A stretch of DNA of 12,730 nt from Lachnospiraceae bacterium UBA3692 (GCA_002372815.1 DFIR01000085.1:1-12730), one strand, 5' to 3'. Positions 1 to 7,806 are shown, numbered from the stretch's first letter. A program made the numbers and translations. Notes: generated by a model not told the origin, from the sequence alone.

Positions 1-29
1 GGTCCTGGGTTCGAGTCCCCGAGGGTCCA
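1..29 (+). tRNA. tRNA, 3' part only (probably tRNA-Lys)
   Basis: The window opens inside a tRNA. Visible are a variable-loop remnant, a T arm with loop TTCGAGT (10-16) and the 3' acceptor strand 22-28 with discriminator A29. The anticodon lies outside the window, so identity is an inference: the GGTC variable-loop end followed by a CTGGG T stem resembles Firmicute tRNA-Lys. The T stem as written (5-9 against 17-21) has one T-C mismatch at 6/20. No CCA is encoded; T30 follows the discriminator directly. It lies 3 nt upstream of tRNA-Leu, so the two are very probably cotranscribed. Confidence 0.8.
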
Positions 30-32
30 TTT

Positions 33-117
33 GCCGGCATGGCGGAACTGGCAGACGCGCGGGACTTAAAATCCCGTTCCCCTGAAGGGAGTGCGGGTTC
101 GATCCCCGCTGCCGGCA
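33..117 (+). tRNA. tRNA-Leu (anticodon UAA)
   Basis: A complete class II tRNA. The seven-pair acceptor stem is 33-39 with 110-116, and the discriminator A117 is typical of leucine tRNAs. The anticodon stem 60-64/72-76 encloses loop CTTAAAA with anticodon TAA at 67-69. A long variable arm (TCCC 78-81 with GGGA 87-90) and a T arm (GCGGG 93-97, loop from 98, CCCGC 105-109) complete the fold. It decodes UUA and UUG. CCA is not encoded and must be added after transcription. It is the last gene of a tRNA operon, followed at once by a terminator. Confidence 0.97.
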
Positions 118-119
118 GG

Positions 120-162
120 AAGGACTGCGGTCTTCTCTGAAGAGAGGGCTGTGGTCCTTTTT
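120..162 (+). terminator. Intrinsic terminator of the tRNA operon
   Basis: Arms 121-136 and 143-158 pair without bulges around the four-base loop TGAA, including several G-T pairs; A120 with T159 can extend the stem. A run of T (158-162) follows. This is the standard form of a Rho-independent terminator and ends the tRNA transcript before the peptidase gene. Confidence 0.9.
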
Positions 163-189
163 CATTTTGTGGAAGGACCGGCCGGTTTG

Positions 190-198
190 TGTTATGAT
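190..198 (+). promoter_or_regulatory. Likely extended -10 promoter of the peptidase gene
   Basis: TGTTATGAT at 190-198 matches an extended -10 element (TG, one base, then TATGAT). It lies 37 bases before the ATG at 236, downstream of the tRNA terminator, where a promoter is needed. No convincing -35 is seen: TTGTGG at 167-172 would leave a 20-base spacer. Extended -10 promoters can work without a good -35. Confidence 0.55.
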
Positions 199-235
199 AG
201 GTAAACTGACACTCGAAAGGAGAGAGCGATAGAAG

Positions 236-1954
236 ATGAAGAATCTGCACTGTACGTTTAAGGAGATGGCCTACACCAGACCGGACGTCGAAGCTGCGAA
301 GAAAGAGACGCAGCGGCTCACGGAGGTCTTTAAGAAGGCGGAGAGATATGAGGAGGCTAAAGAAGCCTTCCTGGCCTGGGAAGCTCTGAAGGCGCATCTG
401 GAGACGGAGAGCACGTTGGCGAGCATCCGCCATTCCATCGATACGAGAGATGCTTTTTATGATGCGGAGGAGACTTTCTGGAATGCCGCCGGCCCGGAAC
501 TGGCGGAATATGACCAGGCCTTTGCGTCGCAGATGCTGGTGTCTCCCTTCCGGAAACAGCTGGAGGAGGAGTTCGGGGAGATCGTCTTCCTGAATGCCGA
601 GATCGAGCAGAAGAGCTTCTCGCCGGAGATCATTCCGCAGATGCAGGAGGAGAACGACCTGACGCAGGAGTACGCGAAGCTGATCGCCTCCGCGCAGATC
701 CCCTTCGAGGGCGGCGTCTACACGCTCTCGCAGATGACACCTTTCAAGAACGACGCGGATGACGCGAGAAGACTCGCGGCCTGGAAAGCCGAAGGACAGT
801 GGTACAAGGACCATCAGGAGCGTCTGGACGCGATCTATGACCGGCTGACGCACCTCCGGGACCAGATGGGCAGGAAGCTCGGCTATGACGGGTATACGCA
901 GCTCGGCTACTACCGGATGGGCCGCAACTGCTATACAAAGGAAGATGTGGAGAGGTTCCGGAAAGCTGTCGTCAAGTACCTGGTTCCCGTGGCCGACAGG
1001 ATCTACAGGAGGCAGGCGGAGAGGCTCGGGAAGGAATATCCGATGAGCTTCGCCGACAATGTGCTGGAGTTCCGCAGCGGCAACCCGCGGCCGGCGGGGG
1101 ACGCGCAGGCGGTGCTCGACGCGGGCAGCAAGTTCTACCGCGAACTGTCTCCGGAGACGGACGAGTTCTTCCGGACGATGCGGGAACGGGAGCTGATGGA
1201 CGTGCTCTCCACCGAGGGCAAGGCCGGCGGCGGATACTGCACGACGATCCCGGAGTATCATGTGCCGTTTATTTTTGCGAATTTCAACGGGACGCAGGGT
1301 GATGTGGAAGTCGTTACGCACGAAGCCGGACACGCTTTTGAGGCGTGGACGAACAGGGACCGCGTGCCGTTCAGCACCATCTGGCCGACGATGGAGGCCT
1401 GTGAAGTCCACTCCATGTCCATGGAGTTCTTCGGGGAAGAGTGGGCGGAGGACTTCTTCGGGAAGGACGCCGCGAAGTTCCGGTACAGCCATCTGGCCGG
1501 CGCGCTCACGTTCATCCCTTACGGGACGATGGTGGACCACTTCCAGCATATCGTCTATGAGCATCCGGAATACACGCCCGCGCAGCGGCACGCCGAGTGG
1601 AAGCGGCTCCTGGGCATCTACATGCCCTGGCAGAAGCTCGACGGGGAGATCCCTTTCTACAGCGAGGGAGAAGGCTGGCAGAGACAGTCGCACATCTACG
1701 AGGTGCCGTTCTACTACATCGATTACTGCCTGGCGCAGACGGTGAGCCTGGAGTTCTGGGCGCTGATCCGGGAGGACCGGGAGAAGGCGTGGAAGACCTA
1801 CATGGCCTACACAGAGCAGGGCGGCGGCGACACGTTCACCAATATGCTGGCGAAGGCAGGGCTGAAGAGCCCGTTTGACGAGTCCTGCCTGCGCGGTGTC
1901 TGCGAGAAGGCGGCTGCATATCTGGACGCGTATGATCTTGACGGGATCGAGTGA
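236..1954 (+). CDS. pepF: M3 family oligoendopeptidase (PepF type)
   Basis: A cytoplasmic zinc metallopeptidase that cleaves short peptides; 572 residues, close to the usual size of the compact M3 oligoendopeptidases (about 560). The zinc site HEAGH is at residues 362-366 (two His ligands and the catalytic Glu363), and E390 in CEVHSMSMEF is the expected third ligand. The C-terminal stretch around SHIYEVPFYYIDY is the conserved M3 substrate-binding region. There is no signal peptide. The start is supported by the family-like opening MKNLHCTFKEMAYTRPD; GGAG at 219-222 is 13 bases upstream, a long spacing. It has its own promoter and ends overlapping the next gene. Given the peptide importer downstream, a role in degrading imported peptides is inferred. 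The family call is secure; the symbol is by similarity. Confidence 0.95.
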   Translation: MKNLHCTFKEMAYTRPDVEAAKKETQRLTEVFKKAERYEEAKEAFLAWEALKAHLETESTLASIRHSIDTRDAFYDAEETFWNAAGPELAEYDQAFASQMLVSPFRKQLEEEFGEIVFLNAEIEQKSFSPEIIPQMQEENDLTQEYAKLIASAQIPFEGGVYTLSQMTPFKNDADDARRLAAWKAEGQWYKDHQERLDAIYDRLTHLRDQMGRKLGYDGYTQLGYYRMGRNCYTKEDVERFRKAVVKYLVPVADRIYRRQAERLGKEYPMSFADNVLEFRSGNPRPAGDAQAVLDAGSKFYRELSPETDEFFRTMRERELMDVLSTEGKAGGGYCTTIPEYHVPFIFANFNGTQGDVEVVTHEAGHAFEAWTNRDRVPFSTIWPTMEACEVHSMSMEFFGEEWAEDFFGKDAAKFRYSHLAGALTFIPYGTMVDHFQHIVYEHPEYTPAQRHAEWKRLLGIYMPWQKLDGEIPFYSEGEGWQRQSHIYEVPFYYIDYCLAQTVSLEFWALIREDREKAWKTYMAYTEQGGGDTFTNMLAKAGLKSPFDESCLRGVCEKAAAYLDAYDLDGIE

Positions 1955-1962
1955 GGACAGGG

Positions 1963-2535
1963 ATGGCAGAAGAGCACAGGAAAGGGAATAAAGACCGCGA
2001 TCCCTCCCGGCGCGCGCATCTGCGGGATTTTCACCCGGATGAGAAGGGGGATTACCGGTATGAGGGGCGCGTGAGGGAGGCGCGGTTCCCGGAGTCGGAG
2101 GACAGCGATGCGGCAGCCCGCTTCGGACAGCAGGTCCTGCGCATGTGGATCGCAGCCGCGCCGCTGGTCCCGGCCCTGATCGTGATCGGCACGCTGCCGC
2201 CGGAGGTCATGGAGGACCGGGTGGTGCTCCTGGTCCCGTATATCCTCGAGATGATCCTTGTCCTGCGCATTCTCTGGGCACAGTACAGGGTCGCTTCCGG
2301 AGGCGGAAAGCTGCGGGAATACCAGTATACGACGGCGGAAGCCAGACAGCCGCTCCGCTGTGTGCTCCTGATCGGGGCGGCATGCATCTCCGCCGCGGGC
2401 GGGATCCTGCGTCTGGTGACCGGCGCGGCGCTTCAGCAGCCGGCGGGCATGGCGGTCTGGTTCGCCATGCAGTGCGTGCTCTGCGTCTGTGCGCTCTTTT
2501 TGTACAAACTGCATAAACAGATACGGTGGAGTTGA
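1963..2535 (+). CDS. Four-helix membrane protein of unknown function
   Basis: I do not recognise this protein. From ATG 1963 it has 190 residues: a charged, polar N-terminal part of about 60 residues (rich in Arg, Glu and Asp), then four hydrophobic segments near residues 61-79, 87-107, 133-153 and 162-182, with a short basic tail (KLHKQIR). An earlier in-frame GTG at 1951 overlaps the pepF stop (TGA 1952-1954). I prefer ATG 1963 because GTGAGG (1951-1956) sits 6 bases before it, whereas the GTG has only a poor upstream site. Starting 8 bases after pepF, with no promoter between, it is almost certainly cotranslated from the pepF mRNA. GC-rich codon use matches its neighbours. No enzyme motif is visible. 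Confidence 0.82.
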   Translation: MAEEHRKGNKDRDPSRRAHLRDFHPDEKGDYRYEGRVREARFPESEDSDAAARFGQQVLRMWIAAAPLVPALIVIGTLPPEVMEDRVVLLVPYILEMILVLRILWAQYRVASGGGKLREYQYTTAEARQPLRCVLLIGAACISAAGGILRLVTGAALQQPAGMAVWFAMQCVLCVCALFLYKLHKQIRWS

Positions 2536-2564
2536 TTGACATTCATTAGTTTCCTACTTATAAT
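2536..2564 (+). promoter_or_regulatory. Consensus sigma-A promoter of the opp operon
   Basis: TTGACA (2536-2541) and TATAAT (2559-2564) are both exact consensus hexamers with the ideal 17-base spacer. The -35 starts immediately after the stop codon of the preceding gene (TGA 2533-2535). Transcription should start near 2571, giving a leader of about 100 bases. Such a perfect core promoter implies high basal strength, so control would need to act through a repressor or the leader. Confidence 0.93.
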
Positions 2565-2581
2565 TAAATTTGTATGCAACT

Positions 2582-2621
2582 TGTCTGCACTGCGAGGACA
2601 TATGACACCGCATGGCAGACA
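2582..2621 (+). promoter_or_regulatory. Leader stem-loop upstream of oppA
   Basis: TGTCTGC (2582-2588) pairs with GCAGACA (2615-2621). After a symmetric 2x2 internal loop, TGCG (2591-2594) pairs with CGCA (2609-2612), closing a 14-base apical loop that contains CATATG. It begins about 10 bases after the predicted transcription start. A T-rich stretch (2628-2638) follows at some distance, too far for an ordinary terminator. It could be an mRNA 5' stabiliser, an attenuator part or, as DNA, an operator. I match it to no known riboswitch or T-box. Confidence 0.6.
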
Positions 2622-2673
2622 CAAATGTTTCTATTTTTCAAGTTTCCATTTCACGTAAGGGAGGAACACAGGT

Positions 2674-5001
2674 ATGAAGAAGAGGACAGCAAAGATCCTT
2701 GCGAGCCTCTGTGCTGCGGTTCTCGCGATGGGCGTGCTTGCCGGATGCGGATCAGGCAGCGGCAGCAGTAACGCGGGAAGCGGGACGGAAGCAGCTGCAG
2801 GCAGCGGCAGCGAAGGCGCGGCGGAGACCGCGGAGGCCGGCACACCCCTGGTCGTCGGTTATTCCCACTTCAACAGCAAATTCTCTCCGTTCTTCGCGGA
2901 GACCGCTTATGACCAGGATGTCGCCACCATGACGCAGCTCGGCCTGCTCGCCAGCGACCGCACCGGCGCGATCGTCTACAAAGGTATTGAAGGTGAGACC
3001 ATTGCTTACAACGGCACCGACTATACCTACTACGGCCCCGCTGACCTGGTAGTCACCGAGAACGAGGACGGGACGGTCTTCTATGATTTCACCCTTCGTG
3101 ATGACCTGACCTTCTCCGACGGCGAGAAGCTCACCGTGGATGATATCATCTTCTCGATGTATGTCCTCTGCGACCCGACTTATGACGGATCCTCCACGCT
3201 GTATTCCCAGCCCATCCAGGGCATGGCGGAATACCGCTCCGGCATGGAGACCCTGTTCAACCTGATGGTCAAGGCCGGCAGGGACAACACGGACTTCACC
3301 AACTGGACGGAAGAGCAGCAGAAGGCCCTCTGGGAGGATATCGACCAGGCGGGCGCCGCTTTCGCACAGTCGATCGCGGACTACTGCATCGCCAACGGCT
3401 ACAACGCGGAAGGCGACTCCATCGCGAAGTGCGCGGCGAACTGGGGCTATGAGCTTCCCGAGGATGCCGACGCGAAGGGCTTCTGGGATGCGATGGTCGA
3501 GGCTTATGAAGGCGATATCATGGCGTGCAGCGACACAGAGAATGCCGGCACGGGCCTCACAGGCTTCATGAATGACTACGACAGCTACACCATCGGTGTC
3601 AAGACCGGTGACAGTGCGGCCAACATCTCCGGCATCCAGAAGATCGATGACACACATCTGCGTGTCGTCGCCAGCGAAGTCGACGCGACCATGATCTATC
3701 AGCTGTCGCTCAACATCGCTCCTATGCACTACTATGGCGATGCATCTCTGTATGATTATGACAACAACTCCTTCGGCTTCCCCAAGGGCGACCTGAGCAG
3801 CGTGAGAGCGAAGACCACCCAGCCGATGGGCGCGGGCCCGTACAAGTTCGACAAGTACGAGAACGGCGTTGTCTACTTCACGGCCAATGACAGCTACTTC
3901 CAGGGCGCTCCGAAGACCAAGAGCGTGCAGTTCCGTGAGATGAGCGATGCGGATAAGCTGAACAGCGTCACCACCGGCACTGCGGATATCACAGATCCTT
4001 CGATCAACAAGGATGCGGTCGCTGCGATCAAGGCGGCCAACTCCAACGGCGACATCGTCGGCGACAAGATCACAACGGATCTGGTCGACAACCTCGGCTA
4101 CGGCTACATCGGCATGAACTCCCACAATGTCGCGGTCGGCGACGATCCGGCATCTGATGCTTCCAAGAACCTGCGCCGTGCGATCGCTACCATCCTCTGC
4201 GTCTACAGAGATGTCGCTATCGACACCTACTACGGCGAACTGGCGGATGTCATCAACTACCCGATCTCCAATACTTCCTGGGCAGCTCCTCAGCCTGCGG
4301 ATGACGGCTATCAGATCGCATTCTCCACGGATGTGGAAGGCAACCCGATCTACACCTCCGAGATGACGGCGGAAGAGAAGAGCGCAGCGGCTGAAAAGGC
4401 GGCTCTCGGCTTCTTCGAGGCGGCCGGCTACACAGTAGCAGACGGCAAGGTCACGGCGGCTCCGGAAGGCGCCAAGATGGAATTCGAAGCATGGATCCCT
4501 GCGGACGGCAGCGGCGACCATCCTTCCTTCATGATCCTGGATGAGGCCTCCAAGTCCTTCGCGAACATCGGAATCAACTTCACCATCAAGGACCTGACGA
4601 ACTCCTCCGATCTGTGGACAGCCCTCGAAGCGGGCCAGGTCGACATCTGGTGCGCGGCATGGGGCGCGACCGTCGATCCCGACATGTATCAGATCTATTA
4701 CTCGGATATCGCCAACGGCGGTGCTGAGGCCGGCGGCTCCAACTACATGTACAAGATCGAAGACGCGGAACTCGACGAGATGATCCTGGCTGCCAGAAAG
4801 TCTGTCGACCAGAGCTATCGCAAGAGCGTCTACAAGGCCTGCCTTGACAAGATCATCGACTGGGCCTGCGAGATCCCTGTCTACCAGAGACAGAATGCGA
4901 TCATCTTCAGTACCGAGCGTGTCAACATGGACACTGTCACTCCGGACATCACGACCTTCTATGGCTGGCTGAACGAGATCCAGAATATCGAGATGAACTG
5001 A
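2674..5001 (+). CDS. oppA: Oligopeptide ABC transporter substrate-binding lipoprotein
   Basis: The surface receptor of the importer, in the SBP_bac_5 (OppA/DppA) family. It opens with a lipoprotein signal peptide (KKR, hydrophobic core, lipobox LAGC) with lipidated Cys25, then a Gly/Ser/Ala-rich tether to about residue 57. The family hallmark FSDGEKLTVDDIIFSM is near residues 147-162, and later family segments (DDTHLRV, MGAGPYKFDKYENG) are present. At 775 residues it exceeds the usual 500-600. Most of the excess is an acidic, helix-like insertion at about residues 190-315, between the region following the hallmark and SGIQKIDDTHLRV. AGGGAGG at 2658-2664, 9 bases upstream, fixes the start. It is first in the operon behind a consensus promoter. 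Peptides are the expected ligand from the family; specificity cannot be read here. Confidence 0.95.
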   Translation: MKKRTAKILASLCAAVLAMGVLAGCGSGSGSSNAGSGTEAAAGSGSEGAAETAEAGTPLVVGYSHFNSKFSPFFAETAYDQDVATMTQLGLLASDRTGAIVYKGIEGETIAYNGTDYTYYGPADLVVTENEDGTVFYDFTLRDDLTFSDGEKLTVDDIIFSMYVLCDPTYDGSSTLYSQPIQGMAEYRSGMETLFNLMVKAGRDNTDFTNWTEEQQKALWEDIDQAGAAFAQSIADYCIANGYNAEGDSIAKCAANWGYELPEDADAKGFWDAMVEAYEGDIMACSDTENAGTGLTGFMNDYDSYTIGVKTGDSAANISGIQKIDDTHLRVVASEVDATMIYQLSLNIAPMHYYGDASLYDYDNNSFGFPKGDLSSVRAKTTQPMGAGPYKFDKYENGVVYFTANDSYFQGAPKTKSVQFREMSDADKLNSVTTGTADITDPSINKDAVAAIKAANSNGDIVGDKITTDLVDNLGYGYIGMNSHNVAVGDDPASDASKNLRRAIATILCVYRDVAIDTYYGELADVINYPISNTSWAAPQPADDGYQIAFSTDVEGNPIYTSEMTAEEKSAAAEKAALGFFEAAGYTVADGKVTAAPEGAKMEFEAWIPADGSGDHPSFMILDEASKSFANIGINFTIKDLTNSSDLWTALEAGQVDIWCAAWGATVDPDMYQIYYSDIANGGAEAGGSNYMYKIEDAELDEMILAARKSVDQSYRKSVYKACLDKIIDWACEIPVYQRQNAIIFSTERVNMDTVTPDITTFYGWLNEIQNIEMN

Positions 5002-5040
5002 TCATCGGTATCGGAGTCATTTATAACATCTGATCATTCG

Positions 5041-5080
5041 GGGCCGTATTCCGCCGCCTGCAGGCGGCGGGGTACGGCCC
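5041..5080 (+). promoter_or_regulatory. Intercistronic 18-bp stem-loop between oppA and oppB
   Basis: Arms 5041-5058 and 5063-5080 pair along 18 consecutive positions (16 Watson-Crick, two G-T) around the tetraloop TGCA; most pairs are G-C. No T run follows, so it is not a standard intrinsic terminator. It lies just after the oppA stop and 24 bases before the oppB ribosome site. Stem-loops in this place are known in other binding-protein importers to protect the upstream mRNA from 3' exonucleases, so more binding protein than permease is made. That role is inferred here. Confidence 0.85.
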
Positions 5081-5115
5081 GCTCAGCAGCATCGTTATTT
5101 CTGAAGGGGGCTTCT

Positions 5116-6102
5116 GTGAAAAAATATATTATCAAGCGCGTGATCATTTCGTTCTTCATTCTGATCTTCGTCGCTTTTGTCATCTATGTGCTGATGCGCT
5201 GTCTTCCCACCTCTTATCTGGAAGAGGTCGCGCGTGCGAAGTCCATGCAGCCCGGCTCCAAGAGTTTCGAAGAGTGGATGGAGCAGCTGAAAGCGACATA
5301 CGGAATGGATAAGGGGATCATTCCCGGATTCATCGCGTGGTGCGGAAGAGCGATCCGCGGCGATTTCGGCGACAGCTGGAAGTGGACCGTTCCGGTCACC
5401 CAGAAATTCCACGACGCGGTGTGGATCTCCTTCACCATGGGTCTGATCTCGTTCGTTCTGGAGCTGCTCATCGCGATCCCGCTGGGCGTGATCGCGGCGA
5501 CCAAGCAGTACAGCAAGACGGACTACGCGGTGACGATCATCGCGCTCGCAGGTATTTCCCTGCCGACCTTCTTCTTCGCGTCGCTGTTGAAGCTCGTATT
5601 CTGCGTGAAACTCGGATGGTTCGACCTGGGCGGCCTGATCGGGCGCAATTACCAGTCGCTGTCCGCAGTGGGGCAGCTCCTTGACAAGGCGCACCATCTG
5701 GTCCTTCCGATCGTGACGCTGACCGTCATCAGTGTCGGCTCGCTGATGCGTTACACGCGCACGAACATGCTGGAAGTCCTGAACGCGGACTACATCCGCA
5801 CCGCGAGAGCGAAGGGACTGTCCGAGAACAAGGTCATCTACAAGCACGCTTTCCGCAACACCCTGATCCCGATCGTCACGATCGTCGGCGGATCGCTTCC
5901 CGGTCTGTTCTCCGGCGCGCTGATCACAGAAACACTCTATTCGATCCCCGGGATCGGTTTCGTCTCCTACCAGTCGATGACTTCCGGAGATATTCCGTTC
6001 TCCATGTTCTACATGGTCTTCCTGGCGATCCTGACACTTACCGGCAACCTGATCTCGGATATCCTCTACGCAGTGGTCGATCCGAGAGTCCGCATCGCGT
6101 AA
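5116..6102 (+). CDS. oppB: Oligopeptide ABC transporter permease OppB
   Basis: One of the two membrane subunits forming the peptide channel (binding-protein-dependent transport inner-membrane family). Its 328 residues are normal for OppB/DppB. The first helix is near residues 9-29, followed by the usual extracytoplasmic loop and five further helices. The EAA coupling loop that contacts the ATPase is visible as TARAKGLSENKVIYKHAFRN, starting at residue 229. It ends with the conserved NLISDILYAVVDPRVR. The start is GTG: AAGGGGG (5104-5110) is 5 bases upstream, and the next in-frame Met is beyond the first basic segment. The gene follows the strong stem-loop, and oppC starts 16 bases after its stop. 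Confidence 0.96.
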   Translation: MKKYIIKRVIISFFILIFVAFVIYVLMRCLPTSYLEEVARAKSMQPGSKSFEEWMEQLKATYGMDKGIIPGFIAWCGRAIRGDFGDSWKWTVPVTQKFHDAVWISFTMGLISFVLELLIAIPLGVIAATKQYSKTDYAVTIIALAGISLPTFFFASLLKLVFCVKLGWFDLGGLIGRNYQSLSAVGQLLDKAHHLVLPIVTLTVISVGSLMRYTRTNMLEVLNADYIRTARAKGLSENKVIYKHAFRNTLIPIVTIVGGSLPGLFSGALITETLYSIPGIGFVSYQSMTSGDIPFSMFYMVFLAILTLTGNLISDILYAVVDPRVRIA

Positions 6103-6118
6103 GAAAGGAGGCTGCAGA

Positions 6119-7783
6119 ATGAGCGACGATATGAAGAACGTAAATGCAACTGACAGGCCTCCCCTTCGGGCACAGAATGTCCCTCAGAACATCACCCGGC
6201 GTCATGCGGAGAAGATCACTGAAGAAGCCCGGAAGGACAGCTCGGCATCTGCCGGAGACAGCGGAGATGACAAGCAGTATTCCCTTAACGATGACAGGCG
6301 CGTGAGGACTCTGTCCCCCGGCGCGATGGTGGCCAAGCGGTTCTTCCGCAACCGCGTCGCGGTGACAGGCATGATCATTCTGGTCGCCATGTTCATCTTC
6401 TCCTTCATCGGCGGAGCGATCACTCCCTATAAAGAGGACCAGCTGTTCTACCGCATCGAGGAGCAGAACAAGCAGTACGCCAGTGTCGTGGAGAACGGCG
6501 AATTCCGCTATGCCTCCGCGGACGGAGAGAACTTCTCCTCCCTGGCCCAGTCCAAGTTCATGCTGTCCTACATCAACCAGAAGGACACGTTCGAATCCGG
6601 AGGAGAGGAATACTTCTACACGGAAGAGGGCGACCACTTCTACGGCATCTACCGCGCTTCGGACATGAAGCTGGTGGCGCTGGCCGCTTATGATGTCGTG
6701 GCAAGCTCTGACGGAAGCAGCAAGCCTCCGTTCGAGATCCAGTACAACGCGCTGCGCGCGTTCTACGGAGAGGAGAAGACCTTCGAGGCCGGCGGCGAGA
6801 GCTACAGCGTCGAAGAAGACGGCGCGGTGCTCAAGGGAACGCAGGAAGTGGCCTATGTGAGCCGCTTCGTCGTCCAGGCCGTCATGCCGGACGTCACGCT
6901 CTCCAGACAGTTCAAAGACGAACTGATCGCGGACATCCAGGCCGGCAAGTCGGAGTTCAATTTCACGGATGCGGACGGTGTCATGCACACCTACACCGTG
7001 AAGTTTGAAGCCTCCAAGAATGCCTGGAGCGTCCTGCAGTCCACCAAGACACGCGTCTACGACACGTACGGAGCCCCCAGCAGGGAGCACCCTCTGGGCA
7101 CGGACCGCAACGGCATGGATATGATCACGCGTCTGATGTACGGCGGCCGCGTATCCCTCTACATCGGATTCATCGTCATCATCATCGAGACGTCGATCGG
7201 CGTGATCATGGGCGGTATCTCCGGTTACTTCGGCGGCTGGGTGGACATGCTGATCATGCGTATAGTGGATATCTTCTACTGCATCCCTTCGATGCCGATC
7301 ATCATCATCCTCGGCGCGACCATGGACGCCATGAAGGTGGACCCGCAGATCCGTATGATCTACCTGATGCTGATCCTGGGCTTCCTCGGATGGCCCGGCA
7401 TCGCCCGCATGGTCCGCGGCCAGATCCTGTCCCTGCGCGAGCAGGAGTTCATGACGGCGACGGAAGCCACCGGCATCCGCGTCTCCAGAAGGATCTTCAA
7501 ACACCTGATCCCCAATGTCATTCCCCAGCTGATCGTCATCATGACCATGAGCCTGGGCGACACGATCCTGATGGAAGCGACGCTGTCCTTCCTGGGACTG
7601 GGCGTCAAGTTCCCCTTCGCCTCCTGGGGCAACATCATCAATGATGTCAATGACACTTTCGTTCTCACCAACTACTGGTTCATCTGGATCCCCGCAGGCA
7701 TCTGCCTGCTGCTGACGGTCCTGGCCTTCAATCTGGTGGGTGACGGTCTGCGCGATGCGTTCGACCCGAAGATGAAGCGCTGA
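6119..7783 (+). CDS. oppC: Oligopeptide ABC transporter permease OppC, enlarged
   Basis: The second channel subunit. Its 554 residues compare with about 300-350 in typical OppC. In order: a polar cytoplasmic N-terminal tail (1-64); the OppC_N type segment LSPGAMVAKRFFRNRVAVTG leading into helix 1 (about 79-101); an insertion of about 210 residues (about 105-318); then the canonical core from HPLGTDRNGMD (H324), with five helices, an EAA loop near 445-460 (ATEATGIRVSRRIFKH) and the C-terminal DGLRDAFDP. In the usual OppC topology the insertion faces outside. It contains a repeat: TFESGGEEY (157-165) and TFEAGGESY (221-229), 64 residues apart. It is one uninterrupted frame, so not an assembly artefact by eye. 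GGAGG (6107-6111), 7 bases upstream, supports the start. Confidence 0.95.
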   Translation: MSDDMKNVNATDRPPLRAQNVPQNITRRHAEKITEEARKDSSASAGDSGDDKQYSLNDDRRVRTLSPGAMVAKRFFRNRVAVTGMIILVAMFIFSFIGGAITPYKEDQLFYRIEEQNKQYASVVENGEFRYASADGENFSSLAQSKFMLSYINQKDTFESGGEEYFYTEEGDHFYGIYRASDMKLVALAAYDVVASSDGSSKPPFEIQYNALRAFYGEEKTFEAGGESYSVEEDGAVLKGTQEVAYVSRFVVQAVMPDVTLSRQFKDELIADIQAGKSEFNFTDADGVMHTYTVKFEASKNAWSVLQSTKTRVYDTYGAPSREHPLGTDRNGMDMITRLMYGGRVSLYIGFIVIIIETSIGVIMGGISGYFGGWVDMLIMRIVDIFYCIPSMPIIIILGATMDAMKVDPQIRMIYLMLILGFLGWPGIARMVRGQILSLREQEFMTATEATGIRVSRRIFKHLIPNVIPQLIVIMTMSLGDTILMEATLSFLGLGVKFPFASWGNIINDVNDTFVLTNYWFIWIPAGICLLLTVLAFNLVGDGLRDAFDPKMKR

Positions 7784-7806
7784 CACAGGAAAGGAAGGGA
7801 CACGAA

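Noticed and set aside
2565..2673. A T-box or amino-acid riboswitch in the oppA leader
   Set aside because: The leader is about 100 bases, has no T-box core sequence or paired terminator/antiterminator, and shows only one clear hairpin.
2752..4521. A 589-codon open frame on the minus strand opposite oppA
   Set aside because: Antisense shadow of the binding protein, rich in Arg, Val, Asp and Ile with no fold signal, no ribosome site and no promoter.
5041..5080. Full Rho-independent terminator between oppA and oppB
   Set aside because: There is no T tract after the stem (the next bases are GCTCAGCAGC), and oppB has no promoter of its own that I can see, so the operon must read through.
6119..7783. 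OppC as two genes fused or wrongly joined by assembly
   Set aside because: The frame is continuous, codon use is uniform, no internal ribosome site precedes the core, and helix 1 plus core together make one normal OppC around the insertion.
6038..7786. A 582-codon open frame on the minus strand opposite oppC
   Set aside because: Same antisense artefact: it covers almost exactly the real oppC gene, including conserved permease motifs on the + strand, and its composition (His, Asp, Gln, Arg) is not protein-like.
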